From Burkholderiales bacterium (GTDB lineage: Bacteria > Pseudomonadota > Gammaproteobacteria > Burkholderiales > SG8-39): DNA of 32,600 nucleotides. Of the stretch, positions 1 to 12,654 are shown piece by piece. The notes under the pieces are model-generated. The model worked only from the letters and a program-made list of their open reading frames with translations, ran no database searches and was not told the origin of the DNA. Position numbers and translations under genes: made by a program. The stretch is from positions 1-32,600 of the forward strand of contig JALHLN010000008.1 in the NCBI GenBank assembly GCA_022844545.1. The letters run 5' to 3'. Within the stretch, counting starts at the first letter, position 1, and each line of letters begins with the position of its first letter.

Positions 1-762
1 GGTACGGCCCACCTTGATCATCACGATGGGCTTGTCCAGCTCCGCCGCGCGCATCGCCAGCGCGCGCAGCCTGGCGATATCGGGCACGCGCTCGGCGATG
101 GCGAGCACCACCTTCGTGCGCTCGCTCTCGACCATGAAGGCCATGTAGTCGATCAGGGACAGGTCCGCGTCGTTGCCGCAGCTCACCTGGTAGGAAATGC
201 CCAGCCCCGCCTGCTGCGCGCGCCACATGACGTTGATCTGCCCGGCGCCGCCGGATTGGCTGACCACGCCGATGTCCCCTGCCGGCCGCCGTTCTCCCTT
301 GATGGCCGAGGTGGACGTGAGCGCGAAGGCGTCCACGAAGTTCACCATGCCGTTGCAATTCGGACCCATGAACCGCAGGCCCCCCGCGCGGGCGATGGCG
401 ACGGCGTGCTGCTGCAGGAGGCGGCCCTCCTCCGTGCCGGTCTCGCCGAACCCGGCCGAGAACACCGTGGCGAAGGGCACCCTGCGCCGGACGCAGGCCT
501 CGAGCGCCGCCGGCACGCCGACGGAGGGCAGCACGATGCCGACGTGGTCCGGCGCCTCGGGCAGCTCGTCCAGCGACGGGTAGCACTTCAGGCCGAACAG
601 CTCGCTGCGCTTCGGGTTCACCGGGTAGATCTCGCCCCGGTAGCCGAAGTCGATGAGCAGCCGCATGCAGCGGCCGCCGAACTTGGACAGGTCCTCGGTG
701 GCGCCGACGAAGGCGACGCGTTTCGGCGCGAAGAACCTCGCCAGATCGGGAAAGCTAGACAT
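1..762 (-). CDS. Acyl-CoA synthetase (NDP/ADP-forming type), CoA-binding domain; partial, continues off the left edge
   Basis: Manual minus-strand translation from ATG at 762: MSSFPDLARFFAPKRVAFVGATEDLSKFGGRCMRLLIDFGYRGEIYPVNPKRSELFGLKCYPSLDELPEAPDHVGIVLPS...FSAGFGETG...GPNCNGMVNF...GVVSQSGG; typical CoA-binding/succinyl-CoA ligase-like motifs. Not in the supplied ORF track because it has no end in the window. Confidence 0.88.
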   Translation of the reverse strand, partial: MSSFPDLARFFAPKRVAFVGATEDLSKFGGRCMRLLIDFGYRGEIYPVNPKRSELFGLKCYPSLDELPEAPDHVGIVLPSVGVPAALEACVRRRVPFATVFSAGFGETGTEEGRLLQQHAVAIARAGGLRFMGPNCNGMVNFVDAFALTSTSAIKGERRPAGDIGVVSQSGGAGQINVMWRAQQAGLGISYQVSCGNDADLSLIDYMAFMVESERTKVVLAIAERVPDIARLRALAMRAAELDKPIVMIKVGRT

Positions 763-1617
763 CCTTGAGATACTTCTTTTCCAGCCCCTGCCAGCGCACC
801 GAGTTCACCGCCGCCTCGCGGTCGTTGAAGGTCGCCAGTTCCGACTCGATGGCCGCGGTGTCGCCGTCGCGCTTGAGCACCGCGAGCACCTTCTTCGCCG
901 CCGCGATCGCGGCGCGGTGGGTCTGCGAGGGGTAGATGCCGATGCGAAAGCCCATCGCCTCCAGCTCCTTCGCCGGCAGCGGCGGGGTCTTGCCGCCTTC
1001 GAAGATGTTGGCGAGCGCGGGCTTGGCAAGCGCCTTCGGGATCGCGGCCAGCTCCGCCACCGACTGCGGCGCCTCCACAAAGCCGACATCCGCCCCGGCT
1101 TCCAGGTAGGCGTTGACGCGGTCGATCGAGGCCTGCAGGCCTTCCACCGCGCGCGCATCCGAGCGCGCGATGATGACCATGTCCGCGTCGCGGCGCGTGT
1201 CCACCGCGGCCTTGATCTTGCCGACCATCTCGGCCCGGCTCACCAGCAGCTTGCCCTCGTAGTGGCCGCATTTCTTGGGCGAGACCTGGTCCTCGAGGTG
1301 GAAGGCCGCCACCCCGGTCTTCTCGTATTCGCGCACCGCGCGGATGACGTTGAGCGCGTTGCCGTAGCCCGCGTCCATGTCCGCGATCACCGGGATGTCC
1401 ACCGCCTCGACGACGCGCGAGATCCACGCCGTCACCTCCGTCATGGTGAGCAGCCCGATGTCGGGATAGCCGTTGGAGCGCGAGTAGCCGCCGCCGGTGA
1501 GGTAGACGCCCTCGAAGCCCGCGAGCTGGATCAGCCGCGCGGTCAGCACGTCATAGGAGCCCGGCACGATGGTGTAGGCCTTCCTCGCGAGCAGCGCCCG
1601 CATCTTCTGCCTTGCGT

Positions 1618-1621
<4 letters not shown>
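755..1621 (-). CDS. Isocitrate lyase/PEP mutase (ICL/PEPM) superfamily lyase
   Basis: ORF 755..1759 with likely start MNARQKMRALL at 1621 (ATGA overlap with upstream gene). Motifs IADMDAGYGN, HLEDQVSPKKCGHYEGK (catalytic KKCGH loop of lyases), ARSDA. Confidence 0.9.
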
Positions 1622-4232
<2,611 letters not shown>

Positions 4233-4236
<4 letters not shown>

Positions 4237-4790
4237 TTCATGAGGTCGGCGGCGGTGGCGATGCGCGACTTCGCCATCGCCTCGATGAACTGCAGAGACC
4301 ACTGCTGGGTCTCCTCCACCGTGTGCCCGCCCCAGGCGTGCGAGATGCACAGGTCGCTCACCACGGTGCTGGGGTAGCCCAGCTGCCAGCCGTCGATCGC
4401 CGTGGTGGCGACGGCGAGCGACGTGGACCAGCCAAACATCACGAGGGACGTGGCGCCCAGCTCGCGCAGCGTGAGATCCAGGTCCGAGTCGAAGAAGCCG
4501 CTGTAGCGCCGCTTATGGACGATGATGTCCTTTTGCGCGTCGTACAGCTCGGGGATGGGCTCGCCGCCCGGCTTCCAGATCTCGTTGGCCAGTTCCCAGT
4601 GCTTGAGGAACCACTTGTCGGTGCGGCGCCGCGCGCTGCAGACGAATGCCACCGGCCGGCCGGACTTGCGCGCCCAGTCGAGGAACAGCCGCACCTGCGG
4701 CAGGATCGCCTGGCGCTTGTCCGCCGCGCGCGCTTCGGGCGCGATCGAGTCCCGGGTCATGTCGAGAACCAGTATCGCTTCGCTCTTCAT
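4233..4790 (-). CDS. Isochorismatase-like (cysteine hydrolase fold) protein lacking the nucleophilic Cys
   Basis: ORF 4233..4871; likely start MKSEAILVLDMTRD at 4790. Fold motifs LVLDMTRD, VHKRRYSGFFDSDLDLTLRELGA, GWSTSLAVATTAIDGWQLGY. Confidence 0.8.
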
Positions 4791-4797
4791 GGTCGCG

Positions 4798-5766
4798 TCA
4801 ATCGATCTTGATCTTCGCGGTCTTCGCCACCCTGGCCCAGCGCTCCAGGTCAGAGCGGATCTGGGCGGCATGCTCTTCCGGCGTGTTGCCCACCGGGTCC
4901 AGGCCCGCCGCGCGCAGGCGCTCGTTCACCTCGGGGGACTTCAACGCCTTGGCGGTCTCGCGCTGCAGCAGCTGCACGATCTCCTTCGGCGTGCCGGCCG
5001 GTGCCATCATGCCGTACCAGGAATTGACCTCGAATCCGGGCATGATCTCGTTCATCGTCGGAACGTCGGGCAGGACCCCCGAGCGCCTGAGCGTCGTCAC
5101 CGCGAGCGGGCGCAGCTGCTTCGCGTCCAGCTGCCCCTTGACGCCGGCGATGTTCAGGAAGCTCATGACGATCTGCCCGCCCAGCATGTCCGTCACCACC
5201 GGCGCCGAGCCCTTGTAGGGCACATGGATGGTGCTGATGCCGCCCATCATGTTGAGCATCTCGCAGGCGAAGTGCGTGGTGCTCGCCGGCCCGACGGAGC
5301 CGCAGCTCAGCTTGCCGGGGTTCGCCTTGGCGTGGGCGACGAGTTCCGCGACGTTCTTCGCCGGGATGTCGTTGCGCACCAGCAGCACCAGCGCGCCGGC
5401 GGCGACCTGGGTGATGGGCTCGAAGTCCTTCACCGTGTCGTAGGGCATGCTCGCGGCCACCGCCGGATGGATCGCCATCGGCCCGACGTGCGAGAAGAGG
5501 ATCGTGTAGCCGTCGGGCGCCGACTTGGCGACGAACGAGCTGCCGATGGTGCCGTTGGCGCCGGGACGCGACTCGATGAGGAAGGGCTGGCCGAGGGCCT
5601 CCTGCAGCTTGGTGCCGACGGTGCGCGCCAGCAACTCGGCCGGGCCGGCGGGGGTCCAGGGGTTGATCAGCTTCACCGGCTTGTTCGGGTACTGCTGCGC
5701 GGCGGCCGGAACGGCAAACGACGCCGCTGTGGCGACCATCAGGGCTCTGAGCATTCTGGATCTCAT
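4798..5766 (-). CDS. Bug family tripartite tricarboxylate transporter substrate-binding protein
   Basis: Signal peptide MRSRMLRALMVATAASFAVPAAAQQYPNKPVKLINPWTPAGPAELLART; APDGYTILFSH; HVPYKGSAPVVTDMLGGQ; SWYGMMAPAGTP. Confidence 0.95.
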   Translation of the reverse strand: MRSRMLRALMVATAASFAVPAAAQQYPNKPVKLINPWTPAGPAELLARTVGTKLQEALGQPFLIESRPGANGTIGSSFVAKSAPDGYTILFSHVGPMAIHPAVAASMPYDTVKDFEPITQVAAGALVLLVRNDIPAKNVAELVAHAKANPGKLSCGSVGPASTTHFACEMLNMMGGISTIHVPYKGSAPVVTDMLGGQIVMSFLNIAGVKGQLDAKQLRPLAVTTLRRSGVLPDVPTMNEIMPGFEVNSWYGMMAPAGTPKEIVQLLQRETAKALKSPEVNERLRAAGLDPVGNTPEEHAAQIRSDLERWARVAKTAKIKID

Positions 5767-5778
5767 GCGCGTTCTCCT

Positions 5779-6753
5779 TTATTGCGATCGATCGACGTTT
5801 CTTGCGGGATCCATCCGGCGCAGGACCTTGCCCTGCTTCCAGGCGGCGATGTTTTCCACGATCTGGCCGTACCACAGGCGGTAATTGTCGCCGCTGACGT
5901 AGCCCATGTGGGGCGTCGCCAGCACGTTCGGCAGCCTGCGGAACGGGTGCTCGGCCGGCAGCGGCTCGATTTCATAGGCGTCCAGGCCGGCGCCGGCGAT
6001 CAGGCCGCGCTCCAGCGCCTCCACCAGCGCCGCCTCGCGAACGATGAAGCCGCGCGAGGTGTTGATGAGGAAGGCGCTGCGCTTCATGCGCGCGAACTCC
6101 GTCCGGTCGATCAGGCCTTCGGTCCGCCGGCTCAGCTGGGTGTGGATGGAAAGAATGTCGGACTCCGACACCAGGCGGTCCTTGCTCACGTACTCGACGC
6201 CCAGCGACGCACAGCGCTCCGGTTTCAGGTTGTTGCTCCAGGCGATGGCCTTCATGCCGAGCGCCTGGCCGACGCGGGCCACCTGCGCGCCAAGGGTGCC
6301 CAGGCCCAGCAGGCCCAGCGTGCGGCCGTGCAAGTCCAGGCCCACGCGCGTCTGCCAATGGCCGTTGGCCCGAAGGTTCGCGTGTTCGTGCGGGATGTGC
6401 TTGATCAGTCCGAATATGAGCGCCCAAGTCAGCTCGGCGGTCGGGTACGGCAGGGCGTCGGTGCCGCAGCAGGTGATGCCCAGTTCCTCGGCGCCGCGCA
6501 AGTCGATGGACGGATTGCGCGGGCCGGTGGTCTGCAGCAGCTTCAGCTTGGGCAAGGTAGCGAGAAAGGCCTTCGCGAACGGCGTCCGCTCGCGCATCGC
6601 GACCACGACCTCGAAGCCCTCGATCGCCCTGCGCACCTCGTCCTCGGTGGCGAAATGCTCGTTGTAGGAGGTGACCTCGACGCCTGCCTGCGACCAGTCG
6701 GCCATGGTCAGGGCGGCGTTCTGGTAGTCGTCGAGGATGGCGCAGCGGGTCAT
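5779..6753 (-). CDS. D-2-hydroxyacid dehydrogenase (D-isomer specific, NAD-binding)
   Basis: Start MTRCAILDDYQNAALTMADW at 6753; LGLLGLGTLGAQVAR nucleotide-binding motif; NTSRGFIV; AYEIEPLP; ATPHMGY. Confidence 0.92.
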   Translation of the reverse strand: MTRCAILDDYQNAALTMADWSQAGVEVTSYNEHFATEDEVRRAIEGFEVVVAMRERTPFAKAFLATLPKLKLLQTTGPRNPSIDLRGAEELGITCCGTDALPYPTAELTWALIFGLIKHIPHEHANLRANGHWQTRVGLDLHGRTLGLLGLGTLGAQVARVGQALGMKAIAWSNNLKPERCASLGVEYVSKDRLVSESDILSIHTQLSRRTEGLIDRTEFARMKRSAFLINTSRGFIVREAALVEALERGLIAGAGLDAYEIEPLPAEHPFRRLPNVLATPHMGYVSGDNYRLWYGQIVENIAAWKQGKVLRRMDPARNVDRSQ

Positions 6754-7385
6754 TGCAGGGGAGAGAACTTCGCCGGCACCAGGATCGTCGAGCGCATGTG
6801 GAACAGCAGCGGCGAAGCCTTGGCGAGGAACGCCCGCCACTCGGGGTCCTGCAGCGCCCGTGCGCGCGCCTCGGCGCGCACCTTCAGGTCCGGGTACGCC
6901 CAGAGATGCGTCACCTCGTTCTGCTCGCCGATTTCGCTTTGCCAGAGACCGACGATCTTCGAGTACTTCTCCCGCAGCGGCAGGATCCCCTGGAACAGCT
7001 CGAGCCACTCGGCGAGCCTGCCCGGAAGAAGTCGGTAGCGGCGCAACTCGTAGAGATTGCCGCCCGACGCCGGCGGCTTCACCGGCAGCACCGGATTGAG
7101 GATGCTGACTTCCCGCCGATGGACCAGCCGGTCCACCTGCGGGTTGTAGACATCAACCCACCCGGGGCGCGCGCGCAACACGACGCGCTGGCGCTGGCGT
7201 TCCTCGAGGTCCTTCCATTCCCAGATGTGCACCAGCTGGTTGAGGATCCCGATATCGGAGGAGAACCAGCCCACCAGCACGCCTGCGTCATTGCGCCGGA
7301 TCGGCAGCGATACCTCTTCGGCCAGCCTCAGGTACTCGGGGACCTTGCCCGGAATCAGGGTGTAGGTGCGAATCTCGTGCAGCAT
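6750..7385 (-). CDS. NIPSNAP family protein (two tandem NIPSNAP-like domains)
   Basis: MLHEIRTYTLIPGKVPEYLRL... and NLYELRRYRLLPGRLAEWLEL...; start 7385. Confidence 0.85.
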   Translation of the reverse strand: MLHEIRTYTLIPGKVPEYLRLAEEVSLPIRRNDAGVLVGWFSSDIGILNQLVHIWEWKDLEERQRQRVVLRARPGWVDVYNPQVDRLVHRREVSILNPVLPVKPPASGGNLYELRRYRLLPGRLAEWLELFQGILPLREKYSKIVGLWQSEIGEQNEVTHLWAYPDLKVRAEARARALQDPEWRAFLAKASPLLFHMRSTILVPAKFSPLQ

Positions 7386-7396
7386 GCGCCGATTCC

Positions 7397-8458
7397 TCAG
7401 GTTACTTTGATCACGATCTTGCCGAACTTGGCGCCGGTCTCGTAGTAGCGGATCGCTTCCAGAACCTCGTCGAAGCCGAACACCCTGTCGATCACCGGCC
7501 GGATGCGGCATACCTCAAGCGCGCGCACGAAGTCCTCGAACATGCGCCGGCTGCCGACGGTGAAGCCCTTGATGGAGATGCACTTCGCGATCAGGTTGGG
7601 CAGCTGGGTGAAGCTTGCGGGCGCGGCGGCGGCGCCGACCACGGGACGCGCGCCGATGTGCATCACGCGTGCGTTCGAGGCGCACGAGAGCAGGCATCTT
7701 TCTAGCGTGGCATAGCCGATGGTATTGAGCACGACGTCAGCGCCGCGGCCGCCGGTCAGCCGCATGACTTCGCGGTCCCATTCCGGGTGCGTCCGGTAGT
7801 TGATGGCCTCGTCCGCGCCAATCCCGCGCAGCCGCGCGCATTTGTCGTCGCTCGAGGTCGTCGCGATCACCCGCGCACCGAGGCTCTTGGCGATCTGCAC
7901 CCCGAATACCGAGACATTGCCGCTGCCAAGCGTCAGGACCGTCTCACCGGGTTGCGTCCCTGCCTCCACCGTGAGCGCCCGCCAGGGCGTCAGGCCCGAG
8001 CTCTGCAACGGCGCCGCCTCCTCGAAGGACAGGCACTCAGGGATCCGCACCAGCGCCTCGGCCGGCACTCGAGCCTGCTCGGCCAGGAACCCGTCCAGGA
8101 CGTCGCCGAAGTCCGCATGCGCCATGGTGTCGAAATCCCAGGCACCATCGACGAAACGCGGGTAATGCGTCGCCATGACCCGATCGCCGGGCTTCACGCG
8201 TGTCACGCCCTCGCCCACGGCAATGACTTCGCCCGCTCCATCCTGCAGCGGGATGCGCTCCGGTGGAGGCGGGTTCTGCCAGGGCTTCCTTTCGGCGGGC
8301 GGCCAGGCACTCTTCATGATGCTGAGATCCCGGGCGCCAAGCCCGGTCGCGCGCACCTTCAGCACTACCTCACCGGGCCCCGGCGCCAGATCCGGGAGCT
8401 CCACCTGGTGCAAGGTCATTGCCCCGTTGCGGCGGTCGCCGAGCCGCCAGGCGCGCAT
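7397..8458 (-). CDS. MDR/zinc-type alcohol dehydrogenase-like oxidoreductase
   Basis: MRAWRLGDRRNGAMTLHQVELPDLAPGPGEVVLKV; DGAGEVIAVGEGVTRVKPGDRV; TLGSGNVSVFGVQIAKSLGARVIATTSSDDK. Confidence 0.9.
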   Translation of the reverse strand: MRAWRLGDRRNGAMTLHQVELPDLAPGPGEVVLKVRATGLGARDLSIMKSAWPPAERKPWQNPPPPERIPLQDGAGEVIAVGEGVTRVKPGDRVMATHYPRFVDGAWDFDTMAHADFGDVLDGFLAEQARVPAEALVRIPECLSFEEAAPLQSSGLTPWRALTVEAGTQPGETVLTLGSGNVSVFGVQIAKSLGARVIATTSSDDKCARLRGIGADEAINYRTHPEWDREVMRLTGGRGADVVLNTIGYATLERCLLSCASNARVMHIGARPVVGAAAAPASFTQLPNLIAKCISIKGFTVGSRRMFEDFVRALEVCRIRPVIDRVFGFDEVLEAIRYYETGAKFGKIVIKVT

Positions 8459-9411
8459 CAATCCGCCTTCGCGCCCGAAACCTCCACGACCCGCTTCCAC
8501 TTCGAAACTTCCGCCTTCATGAACGCGTCGAATTCGCCTGCGGTACTGCCGGACACGGTAAATCCCGCGCCGGTCAACTTCTCCCGGACCTCCGGGGAGC
8601 GGACCGCCTTGGCAAACTCGGCGCTCAAGCGCTCGACCACCGGCCTGGGCGTGGCCGAAGGCGCGAAGACGCCGAACCAGGAGTCCACCACATAGCCCGG
8701 CAGGCCCGCCTCCTCCATCGTCGGCGTCTCGGGCATCTGCGCCGAACGCGCCTTGCTGGTCACCGCCAGGGGCCGCAACTTGCCGCCCCGGATGTGGCCA
8801 AGCGCCGTCCCCGGCTGATCGAACACCATCGTGATCTGCCCGCCCAGCACGCCGTTGAGCGCCGCCGCCTGCCCGGTATACGGGACATGGACGACGTCGA
8901 TGCCTGCCATGCTCTTGAGCAGCTCCGCCGAGAGGTGCGTCCCGGTGCCGTTGCCGCCGGAGGAGTAGTTGAGCTTGCCTGGCTGCGCCTTGGCCATCGC
9001 GATGAGGTCCTTCAGGTTCTGCACCTGCAGCGACGAGCTGACCACCAGCAGAAGGGGTTGCATGACCAGGAGCGAGACCGGCGAGAAATCCGCGAGCACG
9101 TCGTATGGCAGGTTCTTGTAGAGGCTGTGCCCGATGGCGAGCGGAGTGGATCCGATCACGATCGTGTAGCCGTCGCCAGGTGATTTCGCCGCAAACGCCG
9201 TGCCGATCTGGCCGCCGGCACCGCCGCGGTTCTCGACGACGACCGGTAGCCCCAGTCCCTCACCCAGTTTCGGACTGACGACGCGCGCGACCAGGTCGGT
9301 GCCGCCGCCGGGGCCGAAGGGAACCACGAACCGGATCGGTTTCGAAGGAAACGGCTGCGCAACGGCCGAAACGGAGAACAGCGCCGCAAGAGCGACAAAC
9401 AAGGCCTTCAT
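8458..9411 (-). CDS. Bug family TTT substrate-binding protein
   Basis: MKALFVALAALFSVSAVAQPFPSKPIRFVVPFGPGGGTDLVAR; HVPYTGQAAALNGVLGGQI; SWFGVFAPSATP. Confidence 0.95.
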   Translation of the reverse strand: MKALFVALAALFSVSAVAQPFPSKPIRFVVPFGPGGGTDLVARVVSPKLGEGLGLPVVVENRGGAGGQIGTAFAAKSPGDGYTIVIGSTPLAIGHSLYKNLPYDVLADFSPVSLLVMQPLLLVVSSSLQVQNLKDLIAMAKAQPGKLNYSSGGNGTGTHLSAELLKSMAGIDVVHVPYTGQAAALNGVLGGQITMVFDQPGTALGHIRGGKLRPLAVTSKARSAQMPETPTMEEAGLPGYVVDSWFGVFAPSATPRPVVERLSAEFAKAVRSPEVREKLTGAGFTVSGSTAGEFDAFMKAEVSKWKRVVEVSGAKAD

Positions 9412-10271
9412 ATTGGAGCCTCCTCATTGAGAAACCGGGTCACGCTGCGCGCGATCTCGGCAGCATGCGATTCGATGGCGACGCGGCCGGCGTTCTGGAT
9501 TGTCTCGCCGCGCCCCCGCTTCAACAGCCGGCAGACCGCATCGAGCTGCCGTCCCAGATGCTCCTCGTCGGGCATCACCAGCTCGAGCAGCAGGGTCCTG
9601 GCGGCGATGCGTTCCAGCGCGGCGCCGAAGTCGTAGTCGAAGTTCGCGCCGTAGGTGGCCTGGATCGCCGCGGCGCCCTGCACATGGTCCAGCACGCGGA
9701 TCTTCAGGTCCTCGATGTCGGCCTCGGTGATCACCGGTTTGGAGAACAGGCTGCGCGGCTGCGCGAAGCCGGTGACGTCGGACCAGTCGGCCTGCCAGCG
9801 GCGCAGGCGATGCTCGCCGTTCGGCGATTCCGGGAACGTCGCGAAGTACTTGTCGACGATGTGGCGGATGGCATCGTTGCGCGCGTCGCGGTCGGGAATG
9901 ATGCTGTGGATCTGGCCGCACAGCACCACGCCATCCACTTGCCCCGGATGCCCGGCCGCCATCGCGGCGGCCACCTTGTTGCCGGTGTGGTAGCCGAACA
10001 CGTGCGCCCTGGGGATGCCGATCGCGCCGAGGAACTCGACCATCACCTCGCCCAGCGTCTCCATGGTCACCTTGCCGGCGAGCGGATCGGACTGGCCGAA
10101 GCCCGGCAGGTCCGGCGCGATGCAGCGGAAACCCGGTGCGAGCAGCGGCACCAGGAAGCGGTAAGCACGCGAGGAGCGCGGCGCTGAGTGCAACAGCAGC
10201 AGCGGCGCGCCCTCGCCCGCCTCGACATAGTGGACCTGGCCGTGCTTCAGGTTCGCGTAGGCGCGCTTCAT
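9408..10271 (-). CDS. Alpha/beta fold hydrolase with atypical GYHTG nucleophile elbow
   Basis: MKRAYANLKHGQVHYVEAGEGAPLLLLHSAPRSSRAYRFLVPLLAPGFRCIAPDLPGFGQSD; VFGYHTGNKVAAA. Confidence 0.88.
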   Translation of the reverse strand: MKRAYANLKHGQVHYVEAGEGAPLLLLHSAPRSSRAYRFLVPLLAPGFRCIAPDLPGFGQSDPLAGKVTMETLGEVMVEFLGAIGIPRAHVFGYHTGNKVAAAMAAGHPGQVDGVVLCGQIHSIIPDRDARNDAIRHIVDKYFATFPESPNGEHRLRRWQADWSDVTGFAQPRSLFSKPVITEADIEDLKIRVLDHVQGAAAIQATYGANFDYDFGAALERIAARTLLLELVMPDEEHLGRQLDAVCRLLKRGRGETIQNAGRVAIESHAAEIARSVTRFLNEEAPI

Positions 10272-10273
10272 TC

Positions 10274-11245
10274 TCAGTCCAGCTTCGCGCCGGAATCCTT
10301 CACGACCTTGGCCCACTTGGCCACTTCGCTCTGGACGTGCGCGCCGAACTCCTTCGGCGTGCTGGTAACCACGTCGAATCCGAGGGCGTTCAGCCTCTGC
10401 GCCACCTCGGGGGCGCGCACCGAGGCCGCGATATCGACAGCGAGACGATCGAGAATCGGCGCCGGCACGCCCGCCGGCCCCATCATTCCGTACCAGGCGA
10501 TGACGTTGAATCCCTCGAAGCCCTTGATCTCCGCCATGGTCGGCAGCGTCCCGTCGGCGACCAGCGGCGAGCGCGTCGGCCCGGTGGTCGCAAGTGCCTT
10601 GAGGCGCCCTGCCTTGACGTGCTGCATGGCCGTCGAAGCGCTGTCGAAGAGCATGGAGACGCGGCCGGCCGCCATGTCGGCCGAGGCAGGCGCCTGGCCC
10701 TTGTAAGGAACGTGCAGGATGTCCAGACCCGCCATCAGCTTGAACATTTCGCCCGCGAGGTGCGTGGCGCCGCCGGCGCTGTGCGAGGCGTACGTAAGCT
10801 TGCCGGGCTGCGCCTTGGCCAGTGCGACCAGCTCTGCGACCGTGGTCGCCGGCACCGTGGAGTGCACTACGAGCACAAACGCCTGGCGCGTGAGCAGCGT
10901 GACCGGCGACAGATCCTTCAGCACGTCGAAGGGGATGTCATTGCGGAACGCGGGATTGGTGGCGAGCGGCGTGGCCGCGAGCACCAGCGTGTGGCCATCC
11001 GGCGCCGAGCGTGCCACCTGGTTGGTGCCGATGTTGCCGCTGGCGCCGGCCACGTTGTCCACGACGACGGGCTTGCCGATGCGCGGCCCGAGCTGACTGG
11101 CGATCATGCGGGCGAGCGCGTCGGCGCTGCCGCCGGGCGGATAGGGCACGACGATGCGGATGGGCTTGTCGAGCGGGAAGGTCTGCGCCTGCACCGCAAG
11201 CGCCGAGAACACCAAGACTGCTCCGCCAATGATTCTGCTTAACAT
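10274..11245 (-). CDS. Bug family TTT substrate-binding protein
   Basis: MLSRIIGGAVLVFSALAVQAQTFPLDKPIRIVVPYPPGGSADALAR; HVPYKGQAPASADMAAG; AWYGMMGPAGVP; SD AAAGGAGA upstream. Confidence 0.95.
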   Translation of the reverse strand: MLSRIIGGAVLVFSALAVQAQTFPLDKPIRIVVPYPPGGSADALARMIASQLGPRIGKPVVVDNVAGASGNIGTNQVARSAPDGHTLVLAATPLATNPAFRNDIPFDVLKDLSPVTLLTRQAFVLVVHSTVPATTVAELVALAKAQPGKLTYASHSAGGATHLAGEMFKLMAGLDILHVPYKGQAPASADMAAGRVSMLFDSASTAMQHVKAGRLKALATTGPTRSPLVADGTLPTMAEIKGFEGFNVIAWYGMMGPAGVPAPILDRLAVDIAASVRAPEVAQRLNALGFDVVTSTPKEFGAHVQSEVAKWAKVVKDSGAKLD

Positions 11246-11256
11246 GCACTTCTCCT

Positions 11257-12654
11257 TTATGAAATGCGCGTTGCCGCGCTCCTGCCTGCAATGCGACCGA
11301 AGATCAGCGCCTTGCCGATCCCGGTGCCCGAGTGGTAGCTGGCGCCGTGAAAGCCGCCAGTCGACTCCCCCGCCGCGTACAGGCCGGGAATCGGTTGACC
11401 CTTCCTGAGCACGCGCATCTGCGCATCGACCGCAATGCCGCCGTAGGTGGCAAGCAGGTGGCCGATGGTGGCGTAGGCGTAGAACGGCGCCCTGTCCAGG
11501 CGCACCGGCTTGCCGAAATTGCCGGCCAGCACCTGCCGCCCGAAATCCTGGTCGCGCCCTGCGTCCACGAAATCGTTGTAGCGCGCCACCGTCCGGCACA
11601 GGTCTTCGGCGGGCACTTCCATGTTCACCGCCAGCTCCTCGAGCGCACGCCCCTTCACCAGCAGGCGGATCTTGTTCGCGTCCAGCGTCATCGGCGAGCT
11701 CTGCCCCGCCGCTGCCTGCGCGGCCACCGCCTTGTCGTAGACGGCGGAATCGAAGACCTGCCAGCCCATCATGCCCGGCTGGTCCAGGCAGGCGCGCGCG
11801 ATGTCCTTGTACGAAATGGACTCGTTCACGAAGCGCTCGCCCCTGGCGTTGACGATGATGCCGCCCTGGTAATACAGGATCAGGATGTCGTCCGAGGTGC
11901 CGCCGCTCGCGTGCAACTCGAAGCTGGGCTGCACATACTCGATGTCGCGGGTGTCGGCGCCCAGCGCTTCGGCCATGCGTAGCGCGTCGCCGGTGTGGCC
12001 AATGCCGGAAGTCGCCAGCACCCGGTCGAATCGCGGCTCAATGCGGCGCAGCCGCTCCGGATCGCGCGCGAAGCCACCCGCCGTCAGCACCACGCCCTTG
12101 CGCGCGCGGATGCGCGAGGCGCGGCCGCTGCGCTCGCGCACCGTGGCTCCCACCACGGTACCCGCATCGTCGGCGAGCAGTCCGGTCACGGGCGTCTGGA
12201 ACACCACCTGCGCGCCGCGCGACTCGGCGGCGCGCCTGAGCGTGCGCACCAGGTCAATCATGTCGGTCAGGTGGCCGCGCGGCACGCTCATCCCGGCCAT
12301 GGCGGAGACCGTGGGCGACCAGACGATGCCCAACTGGCACAACTGCCGGTAGGTGCCGAGCGCGTGATCGACGTAGGCCTGCACCTGTACTGGATCGTTC
12401 TTGTGGCGGCCGGTTTCGAGGATGTCTCGGGCCATCAGTTCATTGGAGTCCGCGACGCCGTTCCTGGCCTGCAGATCGGTGCAGGGAAAGCTGACGCGCC
12501 CGACAGCGATGGCGGTGGACGATTCCCAGATGCGCATCTGCTTCTCGAACACGATGGCGCTCGCGCCGGCAGATGCCGCCTCGATGGCGGCCTGCAGCCC
12601 CGCGCCACCGGCACCGGCGATGAGAACGTCGACCTCATCGTCCCAGGGATCCAT
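11257..12654 (-). CDS. FAD-dependent oxidoreductase (fumarate reductase/succinate dehydrogenase flavoprotein-like, FAD_binding_2)
   Basis: VDVLIAGAGGAGLQAAIEAASAGASAIVFEK dinucleotide fold; GRASRIRARKGVVLTAGGFARDPE; GLYAAGESTGGFHGASYHSGTGIGKALIFGRIAGRSA. Confidence 0.92.
   Translation of the reverse strand: MDPWDDEVDVLIAGAGGAGLQAAIEAASAGASAIVFEKQMRIWESSTAIAVGRVSFPCTDLQARNGVADSNELMARDILETGRHKNDPVQVQAYVDHALGTYRQLCQLGIVWSPTVSAMAGMSVPRGHLTDMIDLVRTLRRAAESRGAQVVFQTPVTGLLADDAGTVVGATVRERSGRASRIRARKGVVLTAGGFARDPERLRRIEPRFDRVLATSGIGHTGDALRMAEALGADTRDIEYVQPSFELHASGGTSDDILILYYQGGIIVNARGERFVNESISYKDIARACLDQPGMMGWQVFDSAVYDKAVAAQAAAGQSSPMTLDANKIRLLVKGRALEELAVNMEVPAEDLCRTVARYNDFVDAGRDQDFGRQVLAGNFGKPVRLDRAPFYAYATIGHLLATYGGIAVDAQMRVLRKGQPIPGLYAAGESTGGFHGASYHSGTGIGKALIFGRIAGRSAATRIS

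Noticed and set aside
4522-7038. 838-aa plus-strand ORF
   Set aside because: Spans antisense of three recognised genes (IsoC-like, Bug, D2HADH); composition-driven shadow ORF.
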